Source: Acidobacteriota bacterium (lineage in GTDB: Bacteria; Acidobacteriota; Blastocatellia; RBC074). Taken from it: DNA of 64,000 nt. The stretch's first letter is position 1. The number at the start of each line of letters is the position of its first letter. This document shows positions 27,361-38,527 of the stretch, piece after piece. The notes below the pieces were generated by a model, which worked only from the letters and a program-made list of their open reading frames with translations, was not told the origin of the DNA and did not search any database. The translations under genes and the position numbers were made by a program. Location of the stretch: positions 124,001 through 188,000 of the forward strand of contig JAFDVI010000024.1 of the NCBI GenBank assembly GCA_018269055.1, in the 5' to 3' direction.

Positions 27361-27999
27361 ATGGCTGTGGAAAACGATGAAAAGGAGGTCAATGTGCCAG
27401 TCAATGCCACTCATTTAAGAGCTATTCCCGGCGGGAAGGCGGAAAGTGCGCTGGATGCGTCCGCCAGTCAGGTTTCGGCGCGCGAACTGGAATCGCTGTT
27501 TCGTGAACATCATGATCGCGTGTTCCGTGCCGCGTACCGAATCACAGGCAGCGTGGTGGACGCCGAAGATGTGCTGCAAACCGTCTTTTTGCGGCTCTCG
27601 CGCCGAAGCGTCAAGGAAACAATTAACCTGGAACCAAGCCCGGCGAGTTATCTGCACCGCGCCGCGATCAACGCATCATTGGATTTGATGCGACAGCGAG
27701 GTCGAACCGATTCCGTTTCGATTGACGATGTAGAGCCTGCGCTTTCGTCAAACTCAAAACTCAACCCGGAAAATCAACGCGCTTCAAACGAATTACGCGC
27801 CAGAGTCCGACAGGCAATTTCCAAGCTGGGCGATAAATCCGCAGAGATGTTCGTCCTGAAATACTTTGAAGGATATGGAAACAACGAAATCGCGGAACAA
27901 ATGGGGACTTCGGCAATGGTCGTAGGCGTTTTGTTACACCGCGCGCGCGCCAGAGTCAAAAAAGAAATTGGTCATTTTTTGGAGGGAGGCAAAGCTTAG
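27361..27999 (+). CDS. ECF-type RNA polymerase sigma factor
   Basis: The product has about 212 residues. Region 2 reads [20 protein letters not shown] with [14 protein letters not shown], the core-binding and -10 recognition helices. Region 4 is at the end: [20 protein letters not shown], then [20 protein letters not shown]. There is a 40-residue N-terminal leader without conservation. The ATG at 27361 follows CGGAGG with correct spacing, and an upstream reading from 27250 was rejected. The next gene, 21 bases downstream, encodes a membrane protein with an anti-sigma-like zinc-finger segment, so the pair is probably a sigma/anti-sigma unit. Confidence 0.92.
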   Translation: MAVENDEKEVNVPVNATHLRAIPGGKAESALDASASQVSARELESLFREHHDRVFRAAYRITGSVVDAEDVLQTVFLRLSRRSVKETINLEPSPASYLHRAAINASLDLMRQRGRTDSVSIDDVEPALSSNSKLNPENQRASNELRARVRQAISKLGDKSAEMFVLKYFEGYGNNEIAEQMGTSAMVVGVLLHRARARVKKEIGHFLEGGKA

Positions 28000-28020
28000 A
28001 GCAAGCCCAAAGGAGACGTT

Positions 28021-30771
28021 ATGAAACATACGGACAGAGAGCTAAACACAATTTTGGATGACACAACGTCGGAAATCCGTAGTGAAAAGCTGGATTCGGC
28101 AATTGTCGCCGGAGCCGCGCAACGCGTTTGGACTCGATTGGCTGGGGAACAGGCCGCTGCTGAAGCGGGCGTCGCGCCGGTTGAACACATTCGCAATTGC
28201 GACGATTTCCGTTCGCTGATTCCCGTTTATTTGCAAGGCCAGCTTTCCAGCGCCCGCACCATGCTGCTGGAAGACCACACGCGCGAATGTTTGCCTTGCC
28301 GCAAAGCATTGAAAGAAGCGCGCCACGGTCGCCAATCGTCCTGGCAATTGGAATCCCAAAAGGCCAAAGTCACCGCCAGCAACCGGCGTATGGCGACGAT
28401 TCGATGGGCGGTTGCGGCCGTAGTGGTCGTTGGCTTGGGATTGTTTGCCTGGCCATCGGCACAGCGATTCGTCAATTCATTCCGCACACTGAACGCGATT
28501 GTCGAAGCCGCGAACGGAAACGTGTACCGCGTGACGGAAAATTCGACTCAGGCGTTGAAACCCGGCGAACAGGTCAAACGCGGCGACCATATTCGCACCG
28601 CAAAGAATTCGGCGGCCATTGTCAAACTGGCTGACGGTTCGCGGATCGAGATGCGTGAGCGGTCGGAGTTTTCCGTCACCAACGGTTCCGGCGGTACCAC
28701 GATCAACCTGGATCGCGGCCAGGTCATTGTCGAAGCCGCCAAACAACGCGACGGCAAGCTATTTGTCGCGACGGACGATTCGCTGGTTTCCGTCACCGGA
28801 ACGATCTTTTCGGTCAACAACGGAACCAAAGGCGCTCGCGTGTCGGTGATCGAAGGCGAAGTCCACGTTGACCACGCGGGCAAAGACGATGTGTTGCACG
28901 CGGGCCAGCAAATCACCACACACCAAAGCGTCGAGAAAATCTCGGTTCAAGATGAAATCGCCTGGAGCCGCAATTCCGACCGTTACATCAAGATGCTGGA
29001 CGAAGTCCGTTCACAAATTGATCAGTTTGTGGCCATGCCGGGTAACCGATACTCGACGCGATTGCTCGATTTGATGCCGGAAAACACTGTGCTTTACGTG
29101 GCGATTCCGAATATCAGCGAAACGCTGGCGCAAGCCAACCAGATTCTGCAAGACAATCTGGCCAAGAATCCGGAACTGAACGAATGGTACGCCAAAGAAC
29201 AGCGTCAATCGCGTGGCCGTTCCGGACTGAACCAGGCGATTGAAATGGCGCGCGAATTCGGCAGCTATTTTGGCGACGAAATCGCCGTCGCCGCGGAAGC
29301 CAACGCCAACGGCAATGGCCCCAGTGAACCGATCATCTTGGCAGAAGTCAAAGACGCGGGTGCATTCCGCAGCTTCCTGGAAAGCAAAACGGCTCAGTTG
29401 AGCGAGGGTAAGGACGGCTTGCAGATTGTTGACGACCCGATGGCCGTTGGCATCAATAACAATAAGTTTTACGTTTGGATCACACAAGGGTTGGTGGCGG
29501 CTTCGCCACGCATCGAATCCTTGAGAAAGGTCGAAACGCAGATGAAGGCCGCTACCAAACCGTTTGCGGCTAACCCGTTCCACAAACACATCGCCAGTTT
29601 GTATCAAGAAGGTGCAGGTTTGGTGATTGCCGCCGACCTGGAAAAATTCATCGGCTCGGCAATTACCCATCAATCTCAAAAGCAAGAACTGAGCGAAAAC
29701 CGGAAAGGCGCTGGTCGCGACGCCGCAGTGATGGGACAACTCGGTTTGCTCGATCTGCGCTATTTTGTCGTCGAACTGAAGCAGAAAGACGGTCAGCCGT
29801 TCAATCGCGCTGTGGTCAGTTACAAACAAAATCAGCATGGGTTGACTTCGTGGTTGGCGGCTCCGGGGCCGATGGGCGCGCTGGAATTCATTTCGCCTGA
29901 TGCCAATGTTGTCGGCGCATTCGTGGTGCAGGAACCAACCGCCGTGGTGGATGATTTGCTGAATGCGCTGAAGACAGCCGATCCGGACGCCTGGCAAAAA
30001 GTGATGGATTTCCAGAACGACCAGGGCATCAGTCTTCGCGAAGACGTTGCGGCTCCGCTCGGCGGCGAATACGCCTTCGCGATTGACGGACCTGTGCTGC
30101 CCACGCCTTCGTGGAAAGCCATTTTCCAAGTGGACGATCAAGCTCATCTGCAAACAACGCTGGAGCGCACGGTGGAAAAACTCAACGCCGAATTGGTCAA
30201 CCACGGCAAACAGGCGTTGGTGTGGAACCGTACGGACGTCAGCGGACGCACATTCTACGAACTGAAATCGCCGGACGTATCGCTGGTTTCGCTGAATTAC
30301 GCGTACGCCTACGGGTACCTGATCGCAGCGCCCAGCCGCGCGCTGGTCGAAAACGCGATCAACTACAAGGAATCCGGTCGCACGCTGCTGGCTTCGTCGA
30401 AGTTCCAGGCATCATTGCCCGCGGACAAACAAGCCAACTTTTCGGCGATGGTTTATCAGAACGTCAGTTCGCTGCTGCAACCCGCCGCGAAGCTGATCGG
30501 CAATGCCGGCCCGAAAGAAGCCAGCAAAGCGGTCAAGAACTTCCTGGGCAACAAAGCCGGTTTGGCTTATGTCTACGCGCTCGGCGACAAGATGGTACTT
30601 TCGATCAACAGCGAAAAAGGCCCGATCGGTTTAACGCCGTCCGACCTGTTGGGTTTGCCGGGTTCGTCCGGACTGGGAAGCATCTTCCGGGGCATCACCT
30701 CCGGAGAAGCGCAAGAACGGCAACCGGTCGAAAGAAAGGTCGGCAAGGAACTTCGAGAAATCACCCGATAA
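28021..30771 (+). CDS. Giant anti-sigma-like membrane protein: zinc finger, FecR domain, DUF3352-like tail
   Basis: The product has 916 residues. The cytoplasmic N-terminus has a putative zf-HC2 segment ([20 protein letters not shown], then [14 protein letters not shown] with His and two Cys). One membrane helix follows at about residues 122-142 ([18 protein letters not shown]). The periplasmic part starts with a FecR domain at about 160-300: [20 protein letters not shown], then [11 protein letters not shown] and [10 protein letters not shown]. The remaining 600 residues (from about 345, [20 protein letters not shown]) resemble the DUF3352 family of surface-associated proteins. The layout suggests that an outside signal sensed by FecR and the long tail controls the sigma factor encoded just upstream. 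Such a large sensor fused to an anti-sigma is unusual. The zinc-finger call is based on few residues. Confidence 0.75.
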   Translation: MKHTDRELNTILDDTTSEIRSEKLDSAIVAGAAQRVWTRLAGEQAAAEAGVAPVEHIRNCDDFRSLIPVYLQGQLSSARTMLLEDHTRECLPCRKALKEARHGRQSSWQLESQKAKVTASNRRMATIRWAVAAVVVVGLGLFAWPSAQRFVNSFRTLNAIVEAANGNVYRVTENSTQALKPGEQVKRGDHIRTAKNSAAIVKLADGSRIEMRERSEFSVTNGSGGTTINLDRGQVIVEAAKQRDGKLFVATDDSLVSVTGTIFSVNNGTKGARVSVIEGEVHVDHAGKDDVLHAGQQITTHQSVEKISVQDEIAWSRNSDRYIKMLDEVRSQIDQFVAMPGNRYSTRLLDLMPENTVLYVAIPNISETLAQANQILQDNLAKNPELNEWYAKEQRQSRGRSGLNQAIEMAREFGSYFGDEIAVAAEANANGNGPSEPIILAEVKDAGAFRSFLESKTAQLSEGKDGLQIVDDPMAVGINNNKFYVWITQGLVAASPRIESLRKVETQMKAATKPFAANPFHKHIASLYQEGAGLVIAADLEKFIGSAITHQSQKQELSENRKGAGRDAAVMGQLGLLDLRYFVVELKQKDGQPFNRAVVSYKQNQHGLTSWLAAPGPMGALEFISPDANVVGAFVVQEPTAVVDDLLNALKTADPDAWQKVMDFQNDQGISLREDVAAPLGGEYAFAIDGPVLPTPSWKAIFQVDDQAHLQTTLERTVEKLNAELVNHGKQALVWNRTDVSGRTFYELKSPDVSLVSLNYAYAYGYLIAAPSRALVENAINYKESGRTLLASSKFQASLPADKQANFSAMVYQNVSSLLQPAAKLIGNAGPKEASKAVKNFLGNKAGLAYVYALGDKMVLSINSEKGPIGLTPSDLLGLPGSSGLGSIFRGITSGEAQERQPVERKVGKELREITR

Positions 30772-30813
30772 TGGATCGGATGAAAGGCTAAGCAAAAACA
30801 GCTTGACCACTTC

Positions 30814-30882
30814 CATACGATAAGCCGCCAGTTTGTCGAAGGTCTGACAAGGCCAAAGATAAACTGGTGCTTGTCGTATATG
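30814..30882. repeat. Imperfect inverted repeat in the spacer before the DUF4097-like gene
   Basis: CATACGATAAGCCGCCAGTT and its near complement AACTGGTGCTTGTCGTATAT flank a loop of about 26 bases. No T run follows. It may be an RNA hairpin or the site of an old insertion. Confidence 0.55.
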
Positions 30883-31022
30883 TGTATTTGCGCGACAAGC
30901 CTGTCAACATTGACGAAAACGAAAACTTCGATTCAACTTACGCCAATCGTTTGGAACTTCATTCAGACGGTTGGCGTACCCGTTTTTGCTCGTCGAGACA
31001 TCAGGAGGCTTTTTTCAGATGA
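30867..31022 (+). CDS. Possible small protein (51 codons) overlapping the next start
   Basis: Reading from a GTG at 30867, the frame is open to a TGA at 31020-31022. That stop overlaps the ATG of the next gene (ATGA). The predicted peptide is acidic and protein-like (RDKPVNIDENENFDSTYANR), and in-frame codons continue a little upstream of the GTG. No ribosome-binding site is visible before the GTG. It could be a real small gene, or a decayed end of a longer gene. Confidence 0.25.
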   Translation: MLVVYVYLRDKPVNIDENENFDSTYANRLELHSDGWRTRFCSSRHQEAFFR

Positions 31023-31954
31023 AACCGAAATTGTTCATCGCATTGAGTATTGTTGCTTGTTTCAGCGTTGCGCTCGCCGCCAGCGGATGCCGCATGCGTC
31101 CTCGCGCACAACGCACGGAAGCCAAGTCATCGGGAAGTGAGGTCGCTGTAAAGGCGGAAGCGCCGCAGGCGGAACTTTCCATCAGCGCAGGAGACGGAAC
31201 CGAGATTGACCTTCCGGAAAAGGAAGAGCTCCGACGCAAATTCAAACTTGAGCCGGAATCACGCGTGGGCGTTTACAACATCAACGGTTTGCTGACGGTC
31301 GAAACCGCCGACACCGATACCGCTGAAATTCTGGTTGTTCGTTCGGCCAAAAAACGCGAAGACCTGGAAAATTATCGCAAGGTCAGAATTGAACAGCAGC
31401 GCGATAACCGGCTGGTTGTCAGCATTGAAAATGACCGCAAAAGTTTGTTTTCCTCCATCGGCGCCATCCCCGAAGGCCGCCAGCGCGTGATCATGAAAAT
31501 TCCTCGCAAAGTGGATTTTGAAAGTTATGGCGTCAGTGGCAACGTCACAATCGGGGAAGTTCTGGGGCGGATTGAATTGCGCGATGTCAACGGATTGGTC
31601 AAAGCATCACGCATTGCAGGCGTATCCGAATTTGGCAATATCAACGGCGGCATTGACGCCACCTTTGCCCCGCTCAACGGCAAAGGGATCGAAGTTTACG
31701 ATGTTAACGGCAACGTTGATCTGCACTTTGAAGGCGATGTGAATGCCGATTTGAATGCCTGGAGCATCAATGGTCATCTCAACCCGGATTTGCCGGGTGT
31801 GCAGGCTCGTAACGAAGAACAAGGACGAGGCCGATTGAAAGCGCGCATCGGCACGGGCGGCACGCCAATCAAAGTCGGCAATGTCAATGGCAACATCAAC
31901 CTGCTCAAAGCGCAGAAAACTCCCTCTTCATCCGTCAAGGCCGCGGGCAAATAA
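31019..31954 (+). CDS. Exported DUF4097-like beta-helix protein
   Basis: The product has 311 residues. It starts with a signal peptide ending ALAASGC (about residue 24), which could be a weak lipoprotein site. The body shows DUF4097/DUF2807-like adhesin repeats, in which strands of the form [51 protein letters not shown] and [10 protein letters not shown] repeat at about 20 residues. These build a beta-solenoid on the cell surface. A strong CAGGAGG precedes the ATG at 31019; a longer reading from 30971 was rejected. The two genes upstream encode an ECF sigma factor and its sensor, and ABC exporters follow. DUF4097 proteins often accompany such envelope-stress operons. Confidence 0.78.
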   Translation: MKPKLFIALSIVACFSVALAASGCRMRPRAQRTEAKSSGSEVAVKAEAPQAELSISAGDGTEIDLPEKEELRRKFKLEPESRVGVYNINGLLTVETADTDTAEILVVRSAKKREDLENYRKVRIEQQRDNRLVVSIENDRKSLFSSIGAIPEGRQRVIMKIPRKVDFESYGVSGNVTIGEVLGRIELRDVNGLVKASRIAGVSEFGNINGGIDATFAPLNGKGIEVYDVNGNVDLHFEGDVNADLNAWSINGHLNPDLPGVQARNEEQGRGRLKARIGTGGTPIKVGNVNGNINLLKAQKTPSSSVKAAGK

Positions 31955-31992
31955 AATTGCCCGCGTGGATTTGTGTGAGGAACTCGAAACAA

Positions 31993-32907
31993 ATGACTCC
32001 AGTGATCGAACTCGACAATTTGCGCATCACATTCGGAAAGCGCGAAATCCTGCACAACATCAAAGGCGAATTGCACGGGCGCTGCATCGGCCTGTTGGGG
32101 CCAAACGGCGCGGGCAAAACTACGCTGATTCACAGTTTGCTGGGTTTTCACGCGCCTTCGGCGGGCACGGCGCGCATTTTCGGCAAAGACATTCGCACCG
32201 AAGCCAAGGACATTCGCACGGTCATCGGTTACATGCCGGAACGCGATTCGTTCATCGCCAATCTGACCTGCGTGCATTTTGTCCGCTTGATGGCGGAACT
32301 TTCCGGTTTGCCCTCCGAAGCAGCGCTGGAACGCGCGCACGAAGCATTGTTTTATGTGGGATTGGGCGAAGCGCGGTATCGCCAGCTCGGAACTTATTCG
32401 CTGGGCATGAAGCAACTGGCGAAACTCGCCCAAGCCATCGTTCACGGCCCGCAACTGATTTTCCTGGACGAACCCACCAACGGGCTTGATCCGCCGGCGC
32501 GAAACCGAATGCTGGAACTGATTCGCGAAGTCCGCGACAGCGGCAAAGCTTCCATCGTGCTGTCATCGCATTTGCTGCACGATGTGGAAGAATGTTGCGA
32601 TGAAATTCTGATTTTGAAAGACGGTCACATTGCGGCCAACTGCAACCTGGAAGAAGAGCGTCGCGCCAACAAACAGTTCGTCGAATTGGAAACCCGCAAC
32701 GGAACACAGGCATTTGTTGACGCGGTTGGACGGCTCGGCTGCGAATACGCCGAGGCTGGATTCCAGCGGTTGAAGCTCGTCATGACCAACGGCATGGAAG
32801 TCCGCGATCTGTACAAAATCGCCGCCGAACAGAACGTCCAAATTCGCCGGTTGAATTATAAGAGGGATTCGCTGGAAGATATTTTCATGAAAGCGATGGA
32901 GCAGTAG
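31993..32907 (+). CDS. ABC transporter ATP-binding protein (ABC-2 export type), first copy
   Basis: The product has about 304 residues. The nucleotide domain is complete, with Walker [14 protein letters not shown], the ABC signature [14 protein letters not shown] and Walker [13 protein letters not shown]. The switch region is [17 protein letters not shown]. The C-terminal 80 residues are a regulatory tail of the kind found in exporter ATPases (NatA/CcmA-like). The ATG at 31993 follows TGAGGAAC. A TTG reading from 31957 was rejected. No permease is adjacent: a peptidase gene follows, and then the permease at 35696 and a second ATPase. It may serve the same exporter. Confidence 0.93.
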   Translation: MTPVIELDNLRITFGKREILHNIKGELHGRCIGLLGPNGAGKTTLIHSLLGFHAPSAGTARIFGKDIRTEAKDIRTVIGYMPERDSFIANLTCVHFVRLMAELSGLPSEAALERAHEALFYVGLGEARYRQLGTYSLGMKQLAKLAQAIVHGPQLIFLDEPTNGLDPPARNRMLELIREVRDSGKASIVLSSHLLHDVEECCDEILILKDGHIAANCNLEEERRANKQFVELETRNGTQAFVDAVGRLGCEYAEAGFQRLKLVMTNGMEVRDLYKIAAEQNVQIRRLNYKRDSLEDIFMKAMEQ

Positions 32908-32946
32908 CTCCCGTCCCCCCGCCATCATCAACCGGAGGTAATCATT

Positions 32947-35622
32947 GTGTTAGCAATGCTCAAAAGATTTTCGATCCTATTGTTCAGCCTGGCCTTGTTG
33001 CTGTCGGCAAACACTGCCTTGGCGCAAACGCCAGTGCTCGACCGCGAACTGTTTTTCGGCGACCCGGAAGTTTCCGGCGCGCAGTTGTCGCCCGACGGCA
33101 AATTCATGGCCTTCATCAAACCATACAAAGGTACGCGCAACATCTGGGTCAAAAAAACTGACGAACCATTCAACGCCGCCAAACCCGTCACAGACGATCA
33201 GAGACGGCCTGTTGCCAATTACTTTTGGAGCCGCGACGGGAAATACATTCTCTTTTCCCAGGACAAGGGCGGGGATGAAAATTTCAATGTGTACGCCGTC
33301 AACCCGGCAGCGCCGCCTGTCGCCGGACGCGAAGTTCCAGCGGCGCGCAATTTGACGGACTTGCAAGGCATTCGCGCATTCATCTATTCCGTTCCGAAAA
33401 GCGATCCGGATGCCATCTTCGCCGGGCTGAACGACCGCGATAATTCCTGGCACGATTTGTACAAAATCCAAATTTCCAGCGGAAAGCGAACCTTGATTCG
33501 CCAGAACGACGATCACGTCAGCGGATGGTTGTTTGACCAGAAAGACCAGCTTCGATTGGCGACGCGAACCGCGGACAACGGCGATACGGAAATTCTGACC
33601 GTCGGCAAAAACGACCTGAAGAAAATTTATTCCTGCAATGTGTTTGAAACCTGCGCGCCGATTCGATTCAACAAAGACAACCGGCGCGTTTACATGATGA
33701 CCAATCGTGGGTCGGATGATTTGATCCGATTGGTGCTGTTTGACCTGGAAACGCAGGTCACCGAATCGGTCGAAATAGATCCGTTAAAGCGCGTGGATTT
33801 CGGCGGGCCGATTTTTTCGGATCTCACCGACGAACTGATTGCCACCAGCTACGAAGACGAACGCACGCGCATTTACTGGCGCGACAAGGAATACGAAGCC
33901 GATTACAAACTGCTGCAAAGCAAATTGCCCAACCGCGACATTTCCTTTGATTCTTCAACCGCCGATGAAAAGCTGTGGAAAATTTCGGCCAGCAGCGACG
34001 CGGAACCCGGCGAAGCGTACCTGTTTGATCGAACGACTAAAAAATTGACGCTGCAATATCGCGTGTTCGACAAACTGCCGCGCGAACACCTGGCGGAAAT
34101 GAAATCTATCTCTTACGCCTCTTCCGACGGATTGCAGATTTCGGCGTATCTAACCTTACCGAAAGGCTCGACTGGAAAAAATTTGCCGATGATTGTTTTC
34201 CCGCACGGCGGCCCGTGGGCGCGGGATTCGTGGGGCTTCAATCCTTACGCGCAGTTTCTGGCCAATCGTGGGTACGCGGTGTTGCAACCCAATTTCCGCA
34301 GTTCCGTCGGTTACGGCAAAAAATTCCTCAATGCCGGGAACAAACAGTGGGGCGACAAAATGCAGGACGATTTGACTTGGGGCGTCAAGGCGATGGTTGC
34401 GCAAGGCGTTGCCGATCCGAAACGCGTCGGCATTATGGGCGGCAGTTACGGCGGATATGCGACGCTGGCCGGGTTGGCGTTCACGCCGGATGTTTACGCC
34501 GCCGGAGTTTCCATCGTCGGGCCGTCGAATCTGATCACCTTGCTGGCTTCGATTCCGCCGTACTGGGAAGCCGGGCGAAAAATCTTCAACGAACGCATGG
34601 GTGACCCTTCAACCAGCGAAGGCCGCGCGCAATTGGAACGGCAATCTCCGCTGAATTCCGCCAACAAAATCAAAGCGCCGCTGCTGGTGGTTCAGGGTGC
34701 AAACGATCCGCGAGTCAAAAAAGCGGAATCCGATCAGATTGTCACCGCGCTTCGCGACAGAGGATTTGCGGTGGAATACATCGTCGCGCCGGATGAAGGC
34801 CACGGATTTGCGCGCCCGGTGAACAACATGGCGATGCTCGCTGCTGCTGAAAAATTTCTGGCCAAACATCTGGGCGGACGTTTTCAGGAAGGCGCAACGC
34901 CGGAAGTCGCCGCGCGGTTAAAAGAAATCACCGTGGACGTAAAAACCGTCGAAAAACCCAAAACGATTTCGGCGGCTGGGGTGACAACGCCGAAACCCGC
35001 CGTTGATTTGAAACCCGTCAAACTGAATTACAAGGCCAAGCTGGAACTCGGTGGCCAGACAATCGAAATGACCACCAGCACTGAAATCAAAGAACAAGGC
35101 GGCGCCTGGTTGGCCAGCGAAGTCGCCAAAACGCCGCAGGGCGAAGTCAGTGACACCACCTTGATCGAAAAAGGCTCGCTGGTGATGACCAAACGCTCCA
35201 TCAAACAGGGGCCGTTGACAATAGATGTGGATTTCAAAGCCAACAAAGCCAGCGGCGCAATCATCGTCAACGGCGAATCCCGCGCGATTGCCGCCGACAC
35301 TGGAGGCGCGCTGTTTGCTGACGGAGCCGGCGCCTATTCCGTCGTCGGAGCCTTGCCGTTGGCCGACGGGTATTCCGCGACCTTTCGGAATTTCGACCTG
35401 CAAAAACAAACGACAACCTTGAAGCAATTGAAAGTCATTGGTTCGGAAAAAGTGACTGTTCCGGCGGGAAGTTTCGACGCCTTTAAGGTTGAAATTACTT
35501 CTGCGGAAGGCGATCCGGGCAAAACCACCGTCTGGATCGCTAAAACCAATCGCAATTTGATCAAAATTGTCGCCGTCGTTCCGCAAAATGGCGCGATGAT
35601 TACTTCAGAGTTAGTCCAATAA
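32947..35622 (+). CDS. S9 family (prolyl oligopeptidase-like) peptidase with extra C-terminal domain
   Basis: The product has 891 residues with a signal peptide (about residues 1-27). Residues 35-400 form a beta-propeller. Residues 410-660 carry the alpha/beta hydrolase with the triad Ser500 (GGSYGGY), Asp587 (NDPRVKK) and His619 (DEGHGF). The Ser-Asp-His spacing of 87 and 32 is normal for S9 enzymes. After the catalytic domain a further 220 residues have no counterpart in typical S9 peptidases. They look like a beta-rich DUF3108-like domain ([35 protein letters not shown]). The GTG at 32947 was chosen because GGAGGT lies 8 bases before it; an ATG three codons later is too far away. It is secreted and probably cleaves peptides in the periplasm. 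Confidence 0.9.
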   Translation: MLAMLKRFSILLFSLALLLSANTALAQTPVLDRELFFGDPEVSGAQLSPDGKFMAFIKPYKGTRNIWVKKTDEPFNAAKPVTDDQRRPVANYFWSRDGKYILFSQDKGGDENFNVYAVNPAAPPVAGREVPAARNLTDLQGIRAFIYSVPKSDPDAIFAGLNDRDNSWHDLYKIQISSGKRTLIRQNDDHVSGWLFDQKDQLRLATRTADNGDTEILTVGKNDLKKIYSCNVFETCAPIRFNKDNRRVYMMTNRGSDDLIRLVLFDLETQVTESVEIDPLKRVDFGGPIFSDLTDELIATSYEDERTRIYWRDKEYEADYKLLQSKLPNRDISFDSSTADEKLWKISASSDAEPGEAYLFDRTTKKLTLQYRVFDKLPREHLAEMKSISYASSDGLQISAYLTLPKGSTGKNLPMIVFPHGGPWARDSWGFNPYAQFLANRGYAVLQPNFRSSVGYGKKFLNAGNKQWGDKMQDDLTWGVKAMVAQGVADPKRVGIMGGSYGGYATLAGLAFTPDVYAAGVSIVGPSNLITLLASIPPYWEAGRKIFNERMGDPSTSEGRAQLERQSPLNSANKIKAPLLVVQGANDPRVKKAESDQIVTALRDRGFAVEYIVAPDEGHGFARPVNNMAMLAAAEKFLAKHLGGRFQEGATPEVAARLKEITVDVKTVEKPKTISAAGVTTPKPAVDLKPVKLNYKAKLELGGQTIEMTTSTEIKEQGGAWLASEVAKTPQGEVSDTTLIEKGSLVMTKRSIKQGPLTIDVDFKANKASGAIIVNGESRAIAADTGGALFADGAGAYSVVGALPLADGYSATFRNFDLQKQTTTLKQLKVIGSEKVTVPAGSFDAFKVEITSAEGDPGKTTVWIAKTNRNLIKIVAVVPQNGAMITSELVQ

Positions 35623-35686
35623 AGTTCACAGTTCGCAGTTCACAGCGGATTTTTCTGTGAACTGTGAACCGCGAACTGTGAACTGG
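35623..35686. repeat. Heptamer inverted repeat, family A (copy 2)
   Basis: The element has the same units as at 8503: AGTTCAC, AGTTCGC, AGTTCAC, and on the right CTGTGAA, CTGTGAA, CCGCGAA, CTGTGAA. The left arm starts at the base after the peptidase stop codon. The right arm ends directly before GGAGAG, the ribosome-binding site of the permease gene. Confidence 0.9.
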
Positions 35687-35695
35687 AGAGAAGCA

Positions 35696-36574
35696 ATGGC
35701 CGTTTACGGGCAGACCTACAAATCCTACGAAGGGCGATTGACGCCCGCGTGGTCGCGGTTTTTAGTGATTCCGCGATACGCCTATCAGGATTTGTTCAAA
35801 TACACGCTCTTTGTCGTGCTGTATGTTGTGTGTTTTGTGCCGCCGTTGGTGTATGCGGTGTTGATATATCTGAACCACAATGTCAGCGCATTGGCGATTT
35901 TTGGGGCCAACCCCGGAATCATCCCGATCAATGGGTTGTTCTTTTCGATCTTCACGGGCATTCAAACTTCGCTGGCGTTTATTTTTACGGTCATCATTGG
36001 GCCGGTATTGATTTCGCGCGATTTGGCCAACAACGGATTGCCGCTCTACCTGTGCCGCCCGTTTACGCGGTTTGAATACATTCTGGGCAAAGCGTCCGTG
36101 TTGCTGATCCTGCTTTCGACGATTACCTGGATTCCGGGGAGCTTGTTGTTTTTGTTGCAGGCGTATTTGGAAGGCGGCGGATGGTTTGGCGACAACTTCT
36201 GGATTCTGTATGGAATTCTGGTTGTCTGTCTGGCGTGGATTGTCATGCTGACGCTGTTGGCCATGTCTTTTTCCGCCTGGATCAAGTGGCGCACTGCGGC
36301 CAGCGCAGCGCTGTTTGCCATCTTTATCATCCCGACGCCGATTGGCTTTGCCATTCAGGGAATTCTGAAATCCAACAAAGGCCATTTGTTGAACGTCGGA
36401 ATGGCACTGAACGTTATGACCCAGGAACTATTCCGACTCAGAGACAACATCAGCGTTAATGACGACGATTTCTTCTTTTCCTACGGCGAAGCGTGGATGG
36501 TGTTTTTGGTTTACGCCCTGCTGTGTTTGTACATGCTTTGGCGCAAAGTTCGCGCTTACGAGGTGGTGTCATGA
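35696..36574 (+). CDS. ABC-2 type permease, first copy
   Basis: This integral membrane protein of 292 residues has six hydrophobic segments. It matches the ABC-2 permease layout: an N-terminal amphipathic part, a segment near residues 40-60 ([20 protein letters not shown]) and a conserved [20 protein letters not shown] before helix 3, which is the usual coupling region. The end is VRAYEVVS. The ATG at 35696 follows GGAGAG directly after the family A repeat. The stop overlaps the ATG of the next ATPase gene by four bases (ATGA), so the two are translated together. The substrate is unknown. Confidence 0.88.
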   Translation: MAVYGQTYKSYEGRLTPAWSRFLVIPRYAYQDLFKYTLFVVLYVVCFVPPLVYAVLIYLNHNVSALAIFGANPGIIPINGLFFSIFTGIQTSLAFIFTVIIGPVLISRDLANNGLPLYLCRPFTRFEYILGKASVLLILLSTITWIPGSLLFLLQAYLEGGGWFGDNFWILYGILVVCLAWIVMLTLLAMSFSAWIKWRTAASAALFAIFIIPTPIGFAIQGILKSNKGHLLNVGMALNVMTQELFRLRDNISVNDDDFFFSYGEAWMVFLVYALLCLYMLWRKVRAYEVVS

Positions 36575-37605
36575 TGGAATCTCAACTCTCAACCCTCGAA
36601 TCCCGGACTCCGGCCTTGAAACCACAAGCAATGCCGTTGGAACCAGCGCCGATTGATCCGAGCCATTTGATCATCTTCCGCAACGTGTCGAAGTTTTACG
36701 GCGAAATACTGGGGGTCAATCGCGTCAACCTGACCATTGCGCCGGGCATCACCAGTCTGGTTGGCCCGAACGGTTCGGGGAAAACAACGTTGATGAATTT
36801 GATGACCGGATTGATTCAGCCGACGCGCGGAGAAATCCGCGTCCTGGGCGTTGCGCCGGACGACCCACAATGTTTGTTTGGCTTTGTGGGGTATTGTGGC
36901 CAGTTCGATTCATTTCCGCGCGGAATGACCGGGTACGATTTCGTTTATTCGTTTCTGCTGGTGCAAGGCCATCCGAAGAAAGAAGCGGAATCCATGACCT
37001 GGCGAGCCATTGAGCGCGTGGATTTGGTCGAAGCCGCGCATCGCAAAGTTGCCGGATACAGCAAAGGCATGCGCCAACGCATTCGATTGGCGCAATCCAT
37101 CGCCCACGAACCTTCGGTAATTATTCTGGATGAACCGCTGAACGGACTGGATCCGATGGCGCGCGAAGAAACCAAACGGCTGTTCCGCCAATTGTCCAAA
37201 GATGGATTGCACCTGATTATTTCCAGCCACATCTTGCACGAGTTGGAAGAAATGTCGGACACCATCGTGCTGATCAACAATGGCTACATTCTGGCCGAAG
37301 GCGGCATCAGCAACGTGCGCGAAGAAAAGATGGAAGAGCATCCGATGCAGATCATGATTCGCTGCGACCGTCCGCAGGAATTCGCTTCGCGCGTTTTCGC
37401 CAGCGATTCCGTCGTCGAAGCGCAACTGCACGAAGACAAACATGGGTTGTTCATCAAAACGCGCAACGCCGATGCGTTTTACCTAGTATTGAATCGTATG
37501 GTTGCCGAAAACGGGTTCAACGTGGAATCGGTGGCTCCGGTGGATGACAATTTGAACGCCGTGTATCACTACCTGATCGGATCGAGCGGAGGAGGTCAGG
37601 CTTGA
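36571..37605 (+). CDS. ABC transporter ATP-binding protein (ABC-2 export type), second copy
   Basis: The product has 344 residues. The nucleotide domain begins near residue 30 with a complete Walker A ([13 protein letters not shown]), signature [14 protein letters not shown], Walker [13 protein letters not shown] and switch [17 protein letters not shown]. The first 30 residues are low complexity. The bases 36577-36619 that encode part of them show a 7-base rhythm (AATCTCA, ACTCTCA, ACCCTCG, AATCCCG), so this leader may come from a heptamer repeat. The start overlaps the stop of the permease (ATGA). The C-terminal 90 residues resemble exporter regulatory tails. Its partner may be the permease at 37664. 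Confidence 0.93.
   Translation: MMESQLSTLESRTPALKPQAMPLEPAPIDPSHLIIFRNVSKFYGEILGVNRVNLTIAPGITSLVGPNGSGKTTLMNLMTGLIQPTRGEIRVLGVAPDDPQCLFGFVGYCGQFDSFPRGMTGYDFVYSFLLVQGHPKKEAESMTWRAIERVDLVEAAHRKVAGYSKGMRQRIRLAQSIAHEPSVIILDEPLNGLDPMAREETKRLFRQLSKDGLHLIISSHILHELEEMSDTIVLINNGYILAEGGISNVREEKMEEHPMQIMIRCDRPQEFASRVFASDSVVEAQLHEDKHGLFIKTRNADAFYLVLNRMVAENGFNVESVAPVDDNLNAVYHYLIGSSGGGQA
36577..36619 (+). repeat. Heptamer-like array inside the start of the ABC ATPase gene
   Basis: Within codons 3-16, a 7-base rhythm of the form nnTCTCA, nnTCTCA, nnCCTCG, nnTCCCG, nnCTCCG is visible. The encoded stretch [13 protein letters not shown] is not part of the ATPase fold. The array stays in frame. Confidence 0.55.
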
Positions 37606-37606
37606 G

Positions 37607-37640
37607 CAAATCAAAAGGCAAAGGGCAAAAGTCAAAAGCT
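37607..37640 (+). repeat. Heptamer array after the second ABC ATPase gene
   Basis: A 7-base rhythm (AAATCAA, AAGGCAA, AGGGCAA, AAGTCAA, AAG) starts 1 base after the stop codon and ends about 20 bases before the permease ATG. There is no inverted partner. Confidence 0.7.
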
Positions 37641-37663
37641 TTGAACCAAGTGGAGAGTTTGAA

Positions 37664-38527
37664 ATGGATGCTGCAATCAAAATGACAGACACAACAGGAA
37701 ATCTTCAATGGGGATTTTGGTGGCGTCAGGTGCGCGCCATTTTGCGAATGGAAGTGAAGAAAAACTTCTGGGGAAAACGCGCGCTGCTGATTTATGTGTT
37801 TGCTTCGATCCCTGTTCTGTTGATGTTCCTGCTGACGTTTGCCGATCCGGACAGCGCCGCCGACATCACCAAAAATTGGGGCGGCGCACAGGAAGTGTTC
37901 GCCAACATCTTCGAGGCGTTGATTCTGCGAACCATGGTCTTTTTCGGCTGCGCCTGGATTTTCATGAACCTGTTTCGCGGCGAAGTCGTGGACAAAAGTT
38001 TGCATTATTACTTCCTATCTTCGCTGCGCCGCGAGGTGTTGGTCGCCGGTAAATACTTTTCCGGGTTGGTTACGTCCGTAATTTTATTTTCGCTGACCAC
38101 TGCTGGCTCGCTGTTCTTTCTGTATCTGGCGCGCGATTACCCGGCCAACGTTAATTACCTGTTCGACGGGCCGGGATTGAAACAATGCCTGATCTATTTG
38201 GGTGTGACGATTTTAGGCTGCATCGGATACGGCGCGGTGTTTATGTTCATCGGATTGTTTTTCCGCAACCCAATCATTCCGGCACTGTTGGTGTATGGAT
38301 GGGAATGGTTGAATTTTCTGCTGCCGCCGGTGCTGAAAAAAATCAGCATTATTCATTACCTGCATACGCTGGCGCCTGTGCCGATGAACGAAGGCCCGCT
38401 GGCAACGGTTGTTGAAGCCACTTCGCCGTGGATTGCCGTGCCCAGCTTGATCATCTTCACAGCGATCGTGCTGGCGATGGCCGCGGTCAAAATCCGTAAG
38501 TACGAAATCAGTTACGGCAGCGAATAA
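37664..38527 (+). CDS. ABC-2 type permease, second copy
   Basis: The product has 287 residues and six hydrophobic segments. It starts with a polar leader ([20 protein letters not shown]), which is the coupling helix area of ABC-2 permeases, and continues with [20 protein letters not shown] and [20 protein letters not shown]. The ATG at 37664 follows GTGGAGAG. It lies directly after a second ATPase gene and is separated from it only by a heptamer array. The second half of the exporter pair is probably this gene plus the ATPase just upstream. The substrate is unknown. Confidence 0.88.
   Translation: MDAAIKMTDTTGNLQWGFWWRQVRAILRMEVKKNFWGKRALLIYVFASIPVLLMFLLTFADPDSAADITKNWGGAQEVFANIFEALILRTMVFFGCAWIFMNLFRGEVVDKSLHYYFLSSLRREVLVAGKYFSGLVTSVILFSLTTAGSLFFLYLARDYPANVNYLFDGPGLKQCLIYLGVTILGCIGYGAVFMFIGLFFRNPIIPALLVYGWEWLNFLLPPVLKKISIIHYLHTLAPVPMNEGPLATVVEATSPWIAVPSLIIFTAIVLAMAAVKIRKYEISYGSE

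Noticed and set aside
29011-30204. Long open frame opposite the giant FecR-type gene
   Set aside because: Low GC-consistent antisense reading with no known domain.
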